Positions 1-7,540 of a stretch of 64,000 bases of DNA are shown in pieces. The notes beneath the pieces were generated by a model. The model was not told the origin of the DNA, did not search any database, and worked only from the letters and a program-made list of their open reading frames with translations. A program made the translations under genes and the position numbers. This stretch comes from Kribbella amoyensis (GTDB lineage: Bacteria; Actinomycetota; Actinomycetes; Propionibacteriales; Kribbellaceae), in contig NZ_VIVK01000002.1 in NCBI RefSeq assembly GCF_007828865.1, positions 124,001 to 188,000 of the forward strand. Direction: 5' to 3'. The number at the start of each line of letters is the position of its first letter. Positions within the stretch are counted from its first letter, which is position 1.

Positions 1-2076
1 CGGTCGGCCGACGCCCTGCTCGAGGCGCTGGACCCCGAGCAGCGCGCCGTCGCCACCGCCCTGCACGGCCCGGTCGTCGTGATGGCCGGCGCCGGCACCG
101 GGAAGACCCGCGCGATCACCCACCGGATCGCGTACGGCGTGCGCACCGGCACGTACGACCCGGCCCGCGTGCTCGCCGTGACGTTCACGCAGCGCGCGGC
201 GGGGGAGATGCGCGGGCGGCTCGCCCAGCTCGGCGCGGACGGCGTCCAGGCCCGGACGTTCCACTCGGCCGCGCTCCGGCAGGCGAGATGGTTCTGGCCG
301 AAGGTGTACAAGTCGGAGCTGCCGCCGATCGCGGACCGCAAGTTCCCGCTGCTCACCGAGGCGGCGTCGCGGTGCCGGGTCCGGGTGGACACGCCCGGCC
401 TGCGCGACCTGGCCGGCGAGGTGGAGTGGGCCAAGGTCAGCAACGTCCGCCCGGACGACTACGCCAAGCTCGCCCCGACCTCCGGACGCACGCTGGCCGC
501 CTTCGACCCGGCCACGATCGCCCGGATCTTCGCGGCGTACGAGGACGTGAAGCTGGAGCGCGGCCGGATCGACCTCGAGGACGTGCTGCTCTGCGCCGTC
601 GCGCTGCTGGCCGAGGACGAGCGGGTCGCGGCCGAGATCCGCCGCCAGTACCGGACCTTCGTCGTCGACGAGTACCAGGACGTCAGCCCGTTGCAGCAGA
701 GCCTGCTCGACCTGTGGCTCGGCGGCCGTGGCGACGTCTGCGTGGTCGGCGACCCGGCGCAGACCATCTACTCCTGGGCCGGCGCCGACCCGGAGAACCT
801 GGTCCGCTTCGCCTCCCGGCACGACGACGCGACCGTGATCAAGCTGGTCCGCGACTACCGGTCCACCCCGCAGATCGTCGACGTCGCGAACAAGATCCTC
901 GACTCCACCGGCCCGGCCGGTCTGCCCGGTCGCGTCACCCTGCGGTCCCAGCGCGACGCCGGCCCCACGCCGACGTACCGGGAGTACCCGGACGAGGTCG
1001 CCGAGGCGGACGCTGTCGCCCGGGCGATCGCGAAGCTGCGGGACTCGGGGACGGCGCTGCGGGACATCGCGATCCTGTTCCGCACCAACGCCCAGTCCGA
1101 GAACTTCGAGCAGGCGCTCGCCGAGCGGAGCATCCCGGCCGTCCTGAAGGGCGCCGAGCGGTTCTTCGAGCGGCCCGAGATCCGGCAGGCGGCGATGCTG
1201 CTCCGCGGTCAGGCGAAGGCGGGGGAGCCCGGCGGAGACCTGGCGGAGGTGGTCCGCGGCGTGCTCGCGGGCGCCGGCTGGACGCCGGAGCCGCCGAAGG
1301 GCAAGGGCGCCGTCCGGGATCGCTGGGAGTCGCTCAGCGCGCTCGTGACGATGACGTCGGACTACGCGGCCGCGCACCCCGAGGCCGGACTGGCCGAGCT
1401 GATGACCGAGCTGGACCGGCGGGCGGCGATCCAGCACGCGCCGCTCGCGGAGGGCGTCACGCTGGCGACCTTGCACACCGCGAAGGGCCTGGAGTGGGGC
1501 TGCGTGTTCATCGTCGGCGCCCACGAGGGCACGCTGCCGATCAGCTACGCCCAGACCCCCGCGCAGGTCGAGGAGGAGCGCCGGCTCTTCTACGTCGGTG
1601 TCACCCGGGCGAAGGACCAGCTCGCGATCAGCTGGTCGACCTCCCGCTCGCCGGGTGGACGGGGGCAGCGGGGTCCGACGCGGTTCCTGGACACGCTAGG
1701 CGTCCGTGGTTCGTCCCGGCCGGCGTCCGACTGGCAGCCGTCCGCCCGGACCGGCCGCGAGCGTACCGAGAAGCCGATCCCGAAGTGCCGCGTCTGTGGG
1801 CGCGGCCTGCTCGACGCGGGCGCCCGCAAGCTCGGCCGCTGCGAGGACTGCCCCTCGACGATGGACCAGAAGCTTTACGACGCCCTGTTCGAGTGGCGCG
1901 CCGAGAAGGCCGAGGAGGAGCGCATGCCCGCCTTCGTCATCTTCACCGACGCCACCCTCACCGCCATCGCCGAACTCCGCCCCACCGACGAGCGCGAACT
2001 GCTCCGGATCCCGGGCATCGGCCGCACCAAACTCCAGAAGTACGGCGAACCGGTCCTCAACATCTGCACCCGCTGA
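1..2076 (+). CDS. uvrD2: ATP-dependent DNA helicase UvrD2, 5' end missing
   Basis: Superfamily 1A 3'-5' DNA helicase acting in DNA repair. The frame is open from base 1, so the start lies outside the window; 691 residues are visible. Walker A AGAGTGKT is at visible residues 28-35, the DEYQD Walker B box at 223-227 and VGDPAQTIYSWAGA follows. Near the C-terminus two CxxC pairs (C596/C599, C614/C617) form a tetracysteine zinc motif, and the last 70 residues look like an HRDC domain. Tetracysteine plus HRDC is the UvrD2 layout known from mycobacteria, where the gene also neighbours whiB7, as here. A short GC hairpin (2081-2095) follows the stop. Confidence 0.93.
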   Translation, partial: RSADALLEALDPEQRAVATALHGPVVVMAGAGTGKTRAITHRIAYGVRTGTYDPARVLAVTFTQRAAGEMRGRLAQLGADGVQARTFHSAALRQARWFWPKVYKSELPPIADRKFPLLTEAASRCRVRVDTPGLRDLAGEVEWAKVSNVRPDDYAKLAPTSGRTLAAFDPATIARIFAAYEDVKLERGRIDLEDVLLCAVALLAEDERVAAEIRRQYRTFVVDEYQDVSPLQQSLLDLWLGGRGDVCVVGDPAQTIYSWAGADPENLVRFASRHDDATVIKLVRDYRSTPQIVDVANKILDSTGPAGLPGRVTLRSQRDAGPTPTYREYPDEVAEADAVARAIAKLRDSGTALRDIAILFRTNAQSENFEQALAERSIPAVLKGAERFFERPEIRQAAMLLRGQAKAGEPGGDLAEVVRGVLAGAGWTPEPPKGKGAVRDRWESLSALVTMTSDYAAAHPEAGLAELMTELDRRAAIQHAPLAEGVTLATLHTAKGLEWGCVFIVGAHEGTLPISYAQTPAQVEEERRLFYVGVTRAKDQLAISWSTSRSPGGRGQRGPTRFLDTLGVRGSSRPASDWQPSARTGRERTEKPIPKCRVCGRGLLDAGARKLGRCEDCPSTMDQKLYDALFEWRAEKAEEERMPAFVIFTDATLTAIAELRPTDERELLRIPGIGRTKLQKYGEPVLNICTR

Positions 2077-2313
2077 CCCCGGACGCCCGGCGTCCCTGGC
2101 TAATCCCGTTGCGGGGTTGGGGTTCGGGGCGCACTCTGGTGGGGTGTGATTCTGCTGGGAGCAGACGGGGATCGGGCCGGTGGCATTTAGGTGACACAGG
2201 CAACGATCTCGGAGGGTGCTGGTGAGGCCCCGGAGCGTGCTGGATCGGTCGTCGTGGCAGCTACTTTCCGCCGCTGCAACGGCAACTTCCGGCCAACTTC
2301 GGAAACTGGCGAT

Positions 2314-2350
2314 AAATAGTTTGCGGGCCTCGCGTGCCTCGGCGTACTGT
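2314..2350 (+). promoter_or_regulatory. whiB7 promoter with AT-rich WhiB7 site
   Basis: A -35 hexamer TTGCGG (2321-2326) and a -10 hexamer TACTGT (2345-2350) are separated by 18 bp. An AAAT tract (2314-2317) lies three bases upstream of the -35. WhiB7 bound to the primary sigma factor uses its AT-hook on an AT-rich patch just upstream of -35, so this fits autoregulation. Transcription should begin near 2357, giving a leader of about 435 nt. Site assignment is by pattern only. Confidence 0.65.
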
Positions 2351-2445
2351 TCTTTCTGCGGTCAGACCTGTGGCCGAAAACTTCAAACACCATAGCGATC
2401 GAGCTTGCCGCCCGTTCGCACACAACGAGAGGAGGTGCCCTGGAA

Positions 2446-2640
2446 ATGATCACCAACATGGCGCAGAAGCCGAAGTCCGGCGTTGCCGCGCTCGCTTGCG
2501 CCCCGATTCAGGGTGCCTCGCAGCTGCACGTCGCGGCCGTTGTGCTGATGGCGCCGATCGCCGTTCCGTTCCAGGGCGGAGCTGTGTCGGATGCCAAGCG
2601 TGGCGGTCAGGGTTCTCGAGCATGGAGTCCACCGGCCTGA
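2446..2640 (+). CDS. whiB7 leader ORF (uORF), 64 codons
   Basis: Small ORF inside the whiB7 5' leader, with a strong ribosome site (GAGAGGAGGT, 2427-2436) nine bases before the ATG; a second in-frame ATG is at 2458. The product has no recognisable domain. Its TGA (2638-2640) lies inside the first of two hairpins and 25 bp upstream of a terminator. Known whiB7 and wblC leaders carry a uORF whose translation controls an attenuator, so stalled ribosomes (for example with ribosome-targeting antibiotics) would allow read-through into whiB7. The peptide sequence may matter less than its translation. Confidence 0.6.
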   Translation: MITNMAQKPKSGVAALACAPIQGASQLHVAAVVLMAPIAVPFQGGAVSDAKRGGQGSRAWSPPA

Positions 2641-2657
2641 CTCTCGAAGTCAGCCGG
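2632..2657 (+). promoter_or_regulatory. Leader hairpin at the uORF stop codon
   Basis: CCGG-C-CTGACT pairs with AGTCAG-CCGG around a CTCGA loop, a ten-pair stem with one bulged C. The uORF stop codon is inside the 5' arm, so a terminating ribosome would melt it. It sits nine bases before the terminator stem and is the natural partner in an attenuation switch. Confidence 0.5.
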
Positions 2658-2665
2658 CACCTCCG

Positions 2666-2705
2666 AGGCCGCGGAACCCACCTAGGGTCCGCGGCCTTTC
2701 TGTTT
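2666..2705 (+). terminator. Attenuator terminator upstream of whiB7
   Basis: AGGCCGCGGA (2666-2675) pairs perfectly with TCCGCGGCCT (2688-2697), extended by CCC/GGG inside the loop, and is followed by a T-rich tract (TTTCTGTTTGT). It lies between the uORF and whiB7, 87 bp before the whiB7 start, so it would end transcription before the gene under non-inducing conditions. Confidence 0.75.
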
Positions 2706-2791
2706 GTCAGACCCAGATTTCCGGCCACCAACCGGTGGTCGGTCAGGACGACAAGAGTTACCAGCAAGACAGTCACTAGGAGGTGACCGGA

Positions 2792-3079
2792 ATGAGCGTG
2801 AGCTTCCTCGATGCCTTCACCGAGGTGGCCGCGTCGCAGGACCTGCCCTGTCGGTCCTACGCGCCAGAACTCTTCTTCGCCGAATCCCCGGCGGACGTGG
2901 AGTACGCCAAGTCTCTTTGCACCACCTGCCCGCTCAAGGCCGAGTGCCTGGCCGGGGCGCTCGAGCGCTCCGAGCCGTGGGGAGTGTGGGGCGGCGAGCT
3001 GTTCGTCCAGGGCGTCGTGGTTCCGCGCAAGCGGCCCCGCGGACGTCCCCGCAAGAGCGACACCGTGACCGCTGCCTGA
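2792..3079 (+). CDS. whiB7: WhiB7 family antibiotic-resistance transcriptional activator
   Basis: 95-residue iron-sulfur regulator that works with the primary sigma factor to activate intrinsic resistance genes. Cysteines 20, 43, 46 and 52 give the WhiB pattern C-x22-C-x2-C-x5-C for a 4Fe-4S cluster; EPWGVWGG is at 61-68; the C-terminal AT-hook RGRPRK at 83-88 distinguishes WhiB7 from other WhiB proteins. ATG 2792 is preferred over GTG 2783 because AGGAGG (2778-2783) is correctly spaced only for the ATG. The location next to uvrD2 matches mycobacterial gene order. The upstream leader indicates attenuation plus autoregulation. Confidence 0.95.
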   Translation: MSVSFLDAFTEVAASQDLPCRSYAPELFFAESPADVEYAKSLCTTCPLKAECLAGALERSEPWGVWGGELFVQGVVVPRKRPRGRPRKSDTVTAA

Positions 3080-3143
3080 TCCCGCCCCCGAATCGAGACT
3101 TCGAACCATGAACCGGAACCAGACTTCACGCAGGAGAATTGAG

Positions 3144-3329
3144 ATGAATTTACTTCAGGAAGATCTTGCTCGTGCTCATTGTCGTTCTAAATTGAACGAC
3201 GCCGAGCAGAACCGGCGCTTCCGCCTGGCGCAGCAGGTTGCCAAGGCGCAGAAGCAGGCCGAGCGGGCCACCCGGCGCGCGGAGAGGGCCAGCGCAAAGG
3301 CGCGCCTCACCCTCGCCCGTCTGGTCTGA
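3144..3329 (+). CDS. Small basic coiled-coil-like protein, unknown function
   Basis: 61-residue protein beginning MNLLQEDLARAH, then an Arg/Ala/Lys-rich helix with no domain I can name; similar small proteins occur in other actinobacteria. The ATG has AGGAGA six bases upstream; an upstream in-frame ATG at 3108 lacks a good site. It lies 64 bp after whiB7 and may be co-transcribed. The first twenty codons are strikingly AT-rich (AAT, TTA, CTT, GAT, CTT, GCT, CGT) while the rest is GC-rich; codon 3 is the rare leucine codon TTA. Confidence 0.7.
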   Translation: MNLLQEDLARAHCRSKLNDAEQNRRFRLAQQVAKAQKQAERATRRAERASAKARLTLARLV

Positions 3330-3349
3330 TCCACCCCGGAGCCGATCCA

Positions 3350-3376
3350 CCGGCCGGACCGTCGCGGTCCGGCCGG
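3350..3376 (+). terminator. GC hairpin after the whiB7 unit
   Basis: CCGGCCGGACC (3350-3360) and GGTCCGGCCGG (3366-3376) form a perfect 11-bp stem with a GTCGC loop, 20 bases after the preceding stop codon. It lacks a T-run, which is common for actinobacterial terminators. Confidence 0.6.
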
Positions 3377-3574
3377 CCGGCTCCACCCAGGCAGCTGGGC
3401 GGCGGGAGCCGATCTCCCGAGTGCCGCCCCAGCCCTGACCACCGGCTGTCCACCCGGACCCCGTCTCCGGGCGGCAGCCGACCGCCCGCCGTCTCGCGGT
3501 TCCCGCGCGGCGGCGGGCCACCCACGGCCGCGCAGTCCCGGAACAGGGGACCGTGCACTGCCGGCCCGAGCCGA

Positions 3575-3602
3575 GGGCGGCATCCACCACCGGATGCCGC
3601 CC
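3575..3602 (+). promoter_or_regulatory. Hairpin in the 328-bp gap before the SulP gene
   Basis: GGGCGGCATCC (3575-3585) and GGATGCCGCCC (3592-3602) form a perfect 11-bp stem with a six-base loop, 55 bp upstream of the permease start. The rest of 3377-3574 is GC-rich and shows further weak inverted repeats but no gene. The hairpin could end leftover whiB7 read-through or sit in the permease leader. Confidence 0.4.
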
Positions 3603-3657
3603 CTCGGCATGTTCAGTCCCTCTTGGCAGGTCGGGCGGGCGCGGCGACGATGCCCTT

Positions 3658-5412
3658 GTGACAGATGTCCAGCGGGGGACCGAGCAGGCTTCGTGGCGAA
3701 CCCTGCCCGGCTTCACCACGGTGCGCACGTACCAGCCGCGCTGGCTGAGCCGCGATCTGGTCGCCGGCCTGGTCCTCACCACCCTGCTCGTCCCGCAGGG
3801 CATGGCGTACGCCGAACTGGCCGGGCTGCCGCCGATCACCGGGCTCTACACCACCGTGCTCGCCCTGCTCGGGTACGCCGTCTTCGGCCCGTCCCGGGTT
3901 CTCGTCCTCGGACCGGACTCCTCGCTGGGCCCGATGATCGCCGCCACCGTGATCCCGCTCGTCACCGCGAACGGCGACCCGGGCCGCGCGGTCGCGTACG
4001 CGTCGATGCTGGCCCTGATGGTCGGCGCGATCACCGTTCTCGCCGGGATCTTCCGGCTCGGGTTCGTGGCGGACCTGCTCTCCAAGCCGACCCAGCTCGG
4101 GTACATGAACGGGCTGGCGCTGACCATCCTGGTCGGTCAGTTGCCGAAACTCTTCGGCTTCTCGGTCGACGCCGACAACTTCCTCGACGAGGCGGCCGGG
4201 TTCTTCCGCGGGCTGGTCGACGGTGACACGGTCGGGCCCGCGCTTGCGGTCGGGGTGGGGAGCCTGATCCTCATCCTGCTCTTCCAGCGGATCCTGCCTC
4301 GGGTACCAGGCGTCCTGGTCGCGGTGGTGCTCGCGATCGGTTGCGTGACCTTGTTCGATCTGCCGGAGCGCGGGGTGGACGTGGTCGGGCCGATGCCGGA
4401 GGGGTTACCACCGTTCGTGATCCCGAGCGTGCCGCTGGAGGACTTCGGGCTGCTGCTGGCCGGAGCGCTGGGCATCGCGCTGGTGTCGCTGACCGACACG
4501 ATCTCGACCGCGTCGGTGTTCGCCGCGCGCCGTGGGGAGGAGGTGTCGGCCGACCGGGAGATGGTCGCTGTCGGCGCCGCCTCGATCGCGGCCGGCCTGT
4601 TCCAGGGGTTCCCGGTCAGTACCAGCGGGTCGCGGACGGCGGTCGCGGCGCAGAACGGGGCGAAGACCCAGGTGACCGGCCTGGTCGGCGCGCTCGCGAT
4701 CGCGGCCCTGCTGGTCTTCGCGCCCGGGCTGCTCCGGAACCTGCCACAGCCGACCCTCGCCGCCGTCGTCATCGCGGCCTCGTTGTCGCTGGCCGACCTC
4801 CCCGGGCTCCGGCGGCTCGGCCGGCAGCGCCGCTCCGACTTCGTCCTCGCCCTGGCGGCGTTCCTCGGCGTCGCGCTGCTGGGCGTCCTGCCCGGGATCG
4901 GGATCGCGGTCGGGCTGTCGATCCTGGTTGTGTTCAACCGCGCGTGGCGCCCGCACCAGGCCGTCCTCGGCCGCTCCGAGGACCTCGCCGGGTACCACGA
5001 CCTCACCTTCCACCCGGCGACCACGCATCTGCCCGGGCTGGTCATCTACCGGTTCGACGCGCCGCTGTTCTTCGCCAACGCGCGGTCGTTCCGTGACCAG
5101 GTCCGGGCGCTGGCCGCCGCCGAACCACGACCCGCCTGGATCCTGGTCGCGGCCGAGCCGATCACCGACATCGACACCACCGCCGCCGACATGCTCGGCG
5201 ACCTGGTCCGCGGACTGCACGAACAGGGGATCCGACTGGTCTTCGCCGAGCTCAAGGACCCGGTCCGGCGCCGCCTCGACCACTACGAGCTGACCGACAC
5301 GATCAAGCCGGGCGACTTCTTCGAGACGATCAGGATGGCCGTCGAGGCGTACCAGGCGAGTACCGGCCGGACCTGGGAGCGCGGCCCCGGCTCGTACGAG
5401 ATCCCCGACTAG
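3658..5412 (+). CDS. SulP family anion (sulfate) permease with STAS domain
   Basis: 584-residue integral membrane transporter of the SLC26/SulP family, probably for sulfate or another anion (bicarbonate members exist). The N-terminal signature VPQGMAYAELAGLPPITGLY is followed by about a dozen hydrophobic segments up to roughly residue 430, then a cytoplasmic STAS domain with the loop motif ITDIDTTAADML. GTG 3658 is chosen because the family starts shortly before this signature; upstream in-frame residues are low complexity. No clear ribosome site, so the start is uncertain. The stop overlaps the stop of the convergent Nudix gene by 4 bp (CTAG). Confidence 0.88.
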   Translation: MTDVQRGTEQASWRTLPGFTTVRTYQPRWLSRDLVAGLVLTTLLVPQGMAYAELAGLPPITGLYTTVLALLGYAVFGPSRVLVLGPDSSLGPMIAATVIPLVTANGDPGRAVAYASMLALMVGAITVLAGIFRLGFVADLLSKPTQLGYMNGLALTILVGQLPKLFGFSVDADNFLDEAAGFFRGLVDGDTVGPALAVGVGSLILILLFQRILPRVPGVLVAVVLAIGCVTLFDLPERGVDVVGPMPEGLPPFVIPSVPLEDFGLLLAGALGIALVSLTDTISTASVFAARRGEEVSADREMVAVGAASIAAGLFQGFPVSTSGSRTAVAAQNGAKTQVTGLVGALAIAALLVFAPGLLRNLPQPTLAAVVIAASLSLADLPGLRRLGRQRRSDFVLALAAFLGVALLGVLPGIGIAVGLSILVVFNRAWRPHQAVLGRSEDLAGYHDLTFHPATTHLPGLVIYRFDAPLFFANARSFRDQVRALAAAEPRPAWILVAAEPITDIDTTAADMLGDLVRGLHEQGIRLVFAELKDPVRRRLDHYELTDTIKPGDFFETIRMAVEAYQASTGRTWERGPGSYEIPD

Positions 5413-5801
5413 CCGATCCGGGTCGCGGTACCGGCGTGGAAGACGTGGTGCGCCGAGTCGATGATGCCCGCGGCGGGTTGGGCGTAGATCAGCTCGCGCA
5501 ACGGGCCAGGCCGCCAGCCGGTCTCCTCCTCGACCTCGCGCGCGGCCGCCTCGGCCGGTGACTCGCCGGGTTCGACGAGGCCCATCGGCAGCTCCCAGCC
5601 CCAGGTGTCGGTCAGCAGGCGGTGCCGCCACAGCATCAGGACCCGGGACTCGGCGTCCGTGACGGCCGCGGCGGCGACGTCGCTCGCGCGGATCCCGTGG
5701 TACTCGACCCGCTCGCCGTCCGGCTGTTCGACGTCCAGGCGGGTCACGCGGAGCCAGGGACTGGACCAGGCGTCCCGTTCGCCGAAGATCTTCCATCGCA
5801 T
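5409..5801 (-). CDS. Nudix hydrolase, probably C-terminally truncated
   Basis: 130-residue protein with a complete Nudix box at residues 74-96 (G-x5-E at 74-80, REVEEETGW at 88-96), the Mg-binding catalytic motif for hydrolysing nucleoside diphosphate-linked compounds, perhaps ADP-ribose. Relatives of this type that I recall run about 40 residues further after the SAHHVF strand; here the reading ends at TRIG, on a stop overlapping the convergent sulP stop. It may be a shortened but working enzyme or a decayed gene. It faces away from the MFS gene at 5884, leaving 82 bp for both promoters. Confidence 0.75.
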   Translation of the reverse strand: MRWKIFGERDAWSSPWLRVTRLDVEQPDGERVEYHGIRASDVAAAAVTDAESRVLMLWRHRLLTDTWGWELPMGLVEPGESPAEAAAREVEEETGWRPGPLRELIYAQPAAGIIDSAHHVFHAGTATRIG

Positions 5802-5883
5802 GATCCGGAAGGGTATGTCGATCCGGGTCCGGGCCGTCCGACGCACTGGTGACGAGGACGGACCGACCGAAGGGATCCTGACC

Positions 5884-7359
5884 ATGCCGACCGTGGAGAC
5901 GCTGACCCGGGTGCACCGGAGGCAAGGGGCCGGGCTGGCGGTGCTCGCGCTGGCGATCCTGCTGGTCTCGCTGGACACGTTCGTGATGCTGCTGGCGCTG
6001 CCGCCGATCGCGTCCGCCCTCGGCGCGAGCAGCAGCCAGCAGCTGTGGATCATGGACGTGTACGGGTTCATGGTGGCCGGGTTCATGATCACGATGGGCT
6101 CGCTCGGGGACCGGATCGGGCGGCGCCGGCTGTTGCTCGGCGCGGCCGCGGTGTTCGGGATCGCCTCGGTGGTCGCGGCGTACTCGACCAGTCCGGAGAT
6201 GCTGATCGGCGCCCGGGCCGGGCTCGGGATCGCGGGTGCGGCACTGACCCCGTGCGTGCTGTCGATCGGAATGAGCCTGTTCGACGATCCGCGGCGGAAG
6301 GCGCAGGCGATCGGCCTCCTGACCGGCTGCTTCACGGTCGGCGCGGTGATCGGCCCGGTCGTCGGTGGCGTCCTGCTGCAGCACTTCTGGTGGGGCTCGG
6401 CGTTCCTGATCGGCGTCCCGGCGATGGTCGTGCTGCTGATCGCGGGCCCGTTCCTGCTGCCCGAGTTCCGCGACCAGACGGCGGGCCGGATCGACCTGCC
6501 GAGCGTGGCGTTGTCGCTCGGCGCGATCCTGCCGGCGATCCAGGGGCTCAAGCAGCTCGCCTCGCACGGTTGGGGTCCGGTACCGGCGGCGTTCCTCGTC
6601 GTCGGGATCACGCTCGGCTGGTTGTTCGTGCGGCGGCAGCTGCGGCTGACCGATCCGCTGCTGGACCTGCGACTGTTCCGGCGGCTCCAGTTCAGCGCGA
6701 CGCTCGGCAGCATGGCGGCGTACTCGATGACCTCCGGCGGCGTGATGGTGTTCGTCGCGCAGTACTTCCAGCTGGTGCAGGGGCTGTCGCCGCTCCAGGC
6801 GGGACTCGCGTTGGTGCCAGGCATGCTGACGTCGACGGTGAGCTTCCAGATCGCGCCGGTGCTCGCTCGGCGGATCCGGCCGGGTCGGCTGACCTCCGGT
6901 GCGCTGCTGTTCACGTCGGCGGGGATGGTGTTGATGGTGTTCGCCGACTCGGTCACCGGGTTCGTCGTCGCCTTCGCGGTCGAGTGCCTGGGTGTCGCGC
7001 CGCTGGTGGTCCTCGGGACGAACCTCGTGATCAGCTCCGCGCCGCCGGAGAAGGCGGGTGCGGCCGCCGCGATCACCCAGACGGGCAACGAGTTCGGGTA
7101 CGCGCTGGGCATCGCGATCCTCGGTTCGATCGTCACCGCCGTGTACCGCGGATCGGCGCCGGCCGACGCGGGCGACTCCCTGGCCACTGCGCTGTCGGCG
7201 GGCCTTCCGGAGTACCCCGTGGACCTGGCGAAGTCCGCCTTCACCGACGGCGTGCACGTCCTCGCCGCGATCGGCGCGGTCGTCGTCACCGGCCTCGCGG
7301 TCCTGCTCAGCCGAGTACTGCGCTCGCTGCCCGTCCTCGGCGACGACGGAAGCCACTAG
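5884..7359 (+). CDS. MFS transporter, DHA2 (14-TM) drug-exporter type
   Basis: 491-residue proton-coupled exporter of the inner membrane. It shows 14 likely membrane segments, the motif GSLGDRIGRRRLLL between segments 2 and 3 (MFS motif A) and GCFTVGAVIGPVVGG in segment 5 (antiporter motif C). Closest in style to quaternary-ammonium or multidrug pumps such as SmvA/LfrA; substrate unknown. ATG has GAAGGGA about ten bases upstream. No regulator is adjacent. Confidence 0.88.
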   Translation: MPTVETLTRVHRRQGAGLAVLALAILLVSLDTFVMLLALPPIASALGASSSQQLWIMDVYGFMVAGFMITMGSLGDRIGRRRLLLGAAAVFGIASVVAAYSTSPEMLIGARAGLGIAGAALTPCVLSIGMSLFDDPRRKAQAIGLLTGCFTVGAVIGPVVGGVLLQHFWWGSAFLIGVPAMVVLLIAGPFLLPEFRDQTAGRIDLPSVALSLGAILPAIQGLKQLASHGWGPVPAAFLVVGITLGWLFVRRQLRLTDPLLDLRLFRRLQFSATLGSMAAYSMTSGGVMVFVAQYFQLVQGLSPLQAGLALVPGMLTSTVSFQIAPVLARRIRPGRLTSGALLFTSAGMVLMVFADSVTGFVVAFAVECLGVAPLVVLGTNLVISSAPPEKAGAAAAITQTGNEFGYALGIAILGSIVTAVYRGSAPADAGDSLATALSAGLPEYPVDLAKSAFTDGVHVLAAIGAVVVTGLAVLLSRVLRSLPVLGDDGSH

Positions 7360-7368
7360 ATTGGTGGC

Positions 7369-7536
7369 ATGGCCAACCCGACCTGTGCATTGTGCGGGCA
7401 GCAAGCCGAGAGCGAGGATCTGCCGCTCACCTGGGTGACGTCGCTCGAGAACGGCCGCCGGCTCGTCTACTGCGACCGCTGTGCCCGCGAGAACGTCCGC
7501 AGCATCGAGGGCAAGCTCGACAGCGCCTGGTGGTAG
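7369..7536 (+). CDS. Small zinc-ribbon protein, 55 aa
   Basis: Two CxxC pairs (C6/C9 and C35/C38) should bind one zinc; the protein ends in the conserved-looking GKLDSAWW. Similar 50-55 residue proteins beside ABC1 kinases are familiar in actinobacteria but have no known role. It starts nine bases after the MFS stop and may be co-transcribed with it, although a TAGATT hexamer (7357-7362) seven bases before the ATG would also suit a leaderless promoter. Its 3' end is four bases from that of the convergent kinase gene. Confidence 0.75.
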   Translation: MANPTCALCGQQAESEDLPLTWVTSLENGRRLVYCDRCARENVRSIEGKLDSAWW

Positions 7537-7540
7537 CCGC

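Noticed and set aside
5802..7289. Long minus-strand frames opposite the MFS gene
   Set aside because: Ser/Pro/Arg-rich shadow translations typical of high-GC coding DNA.
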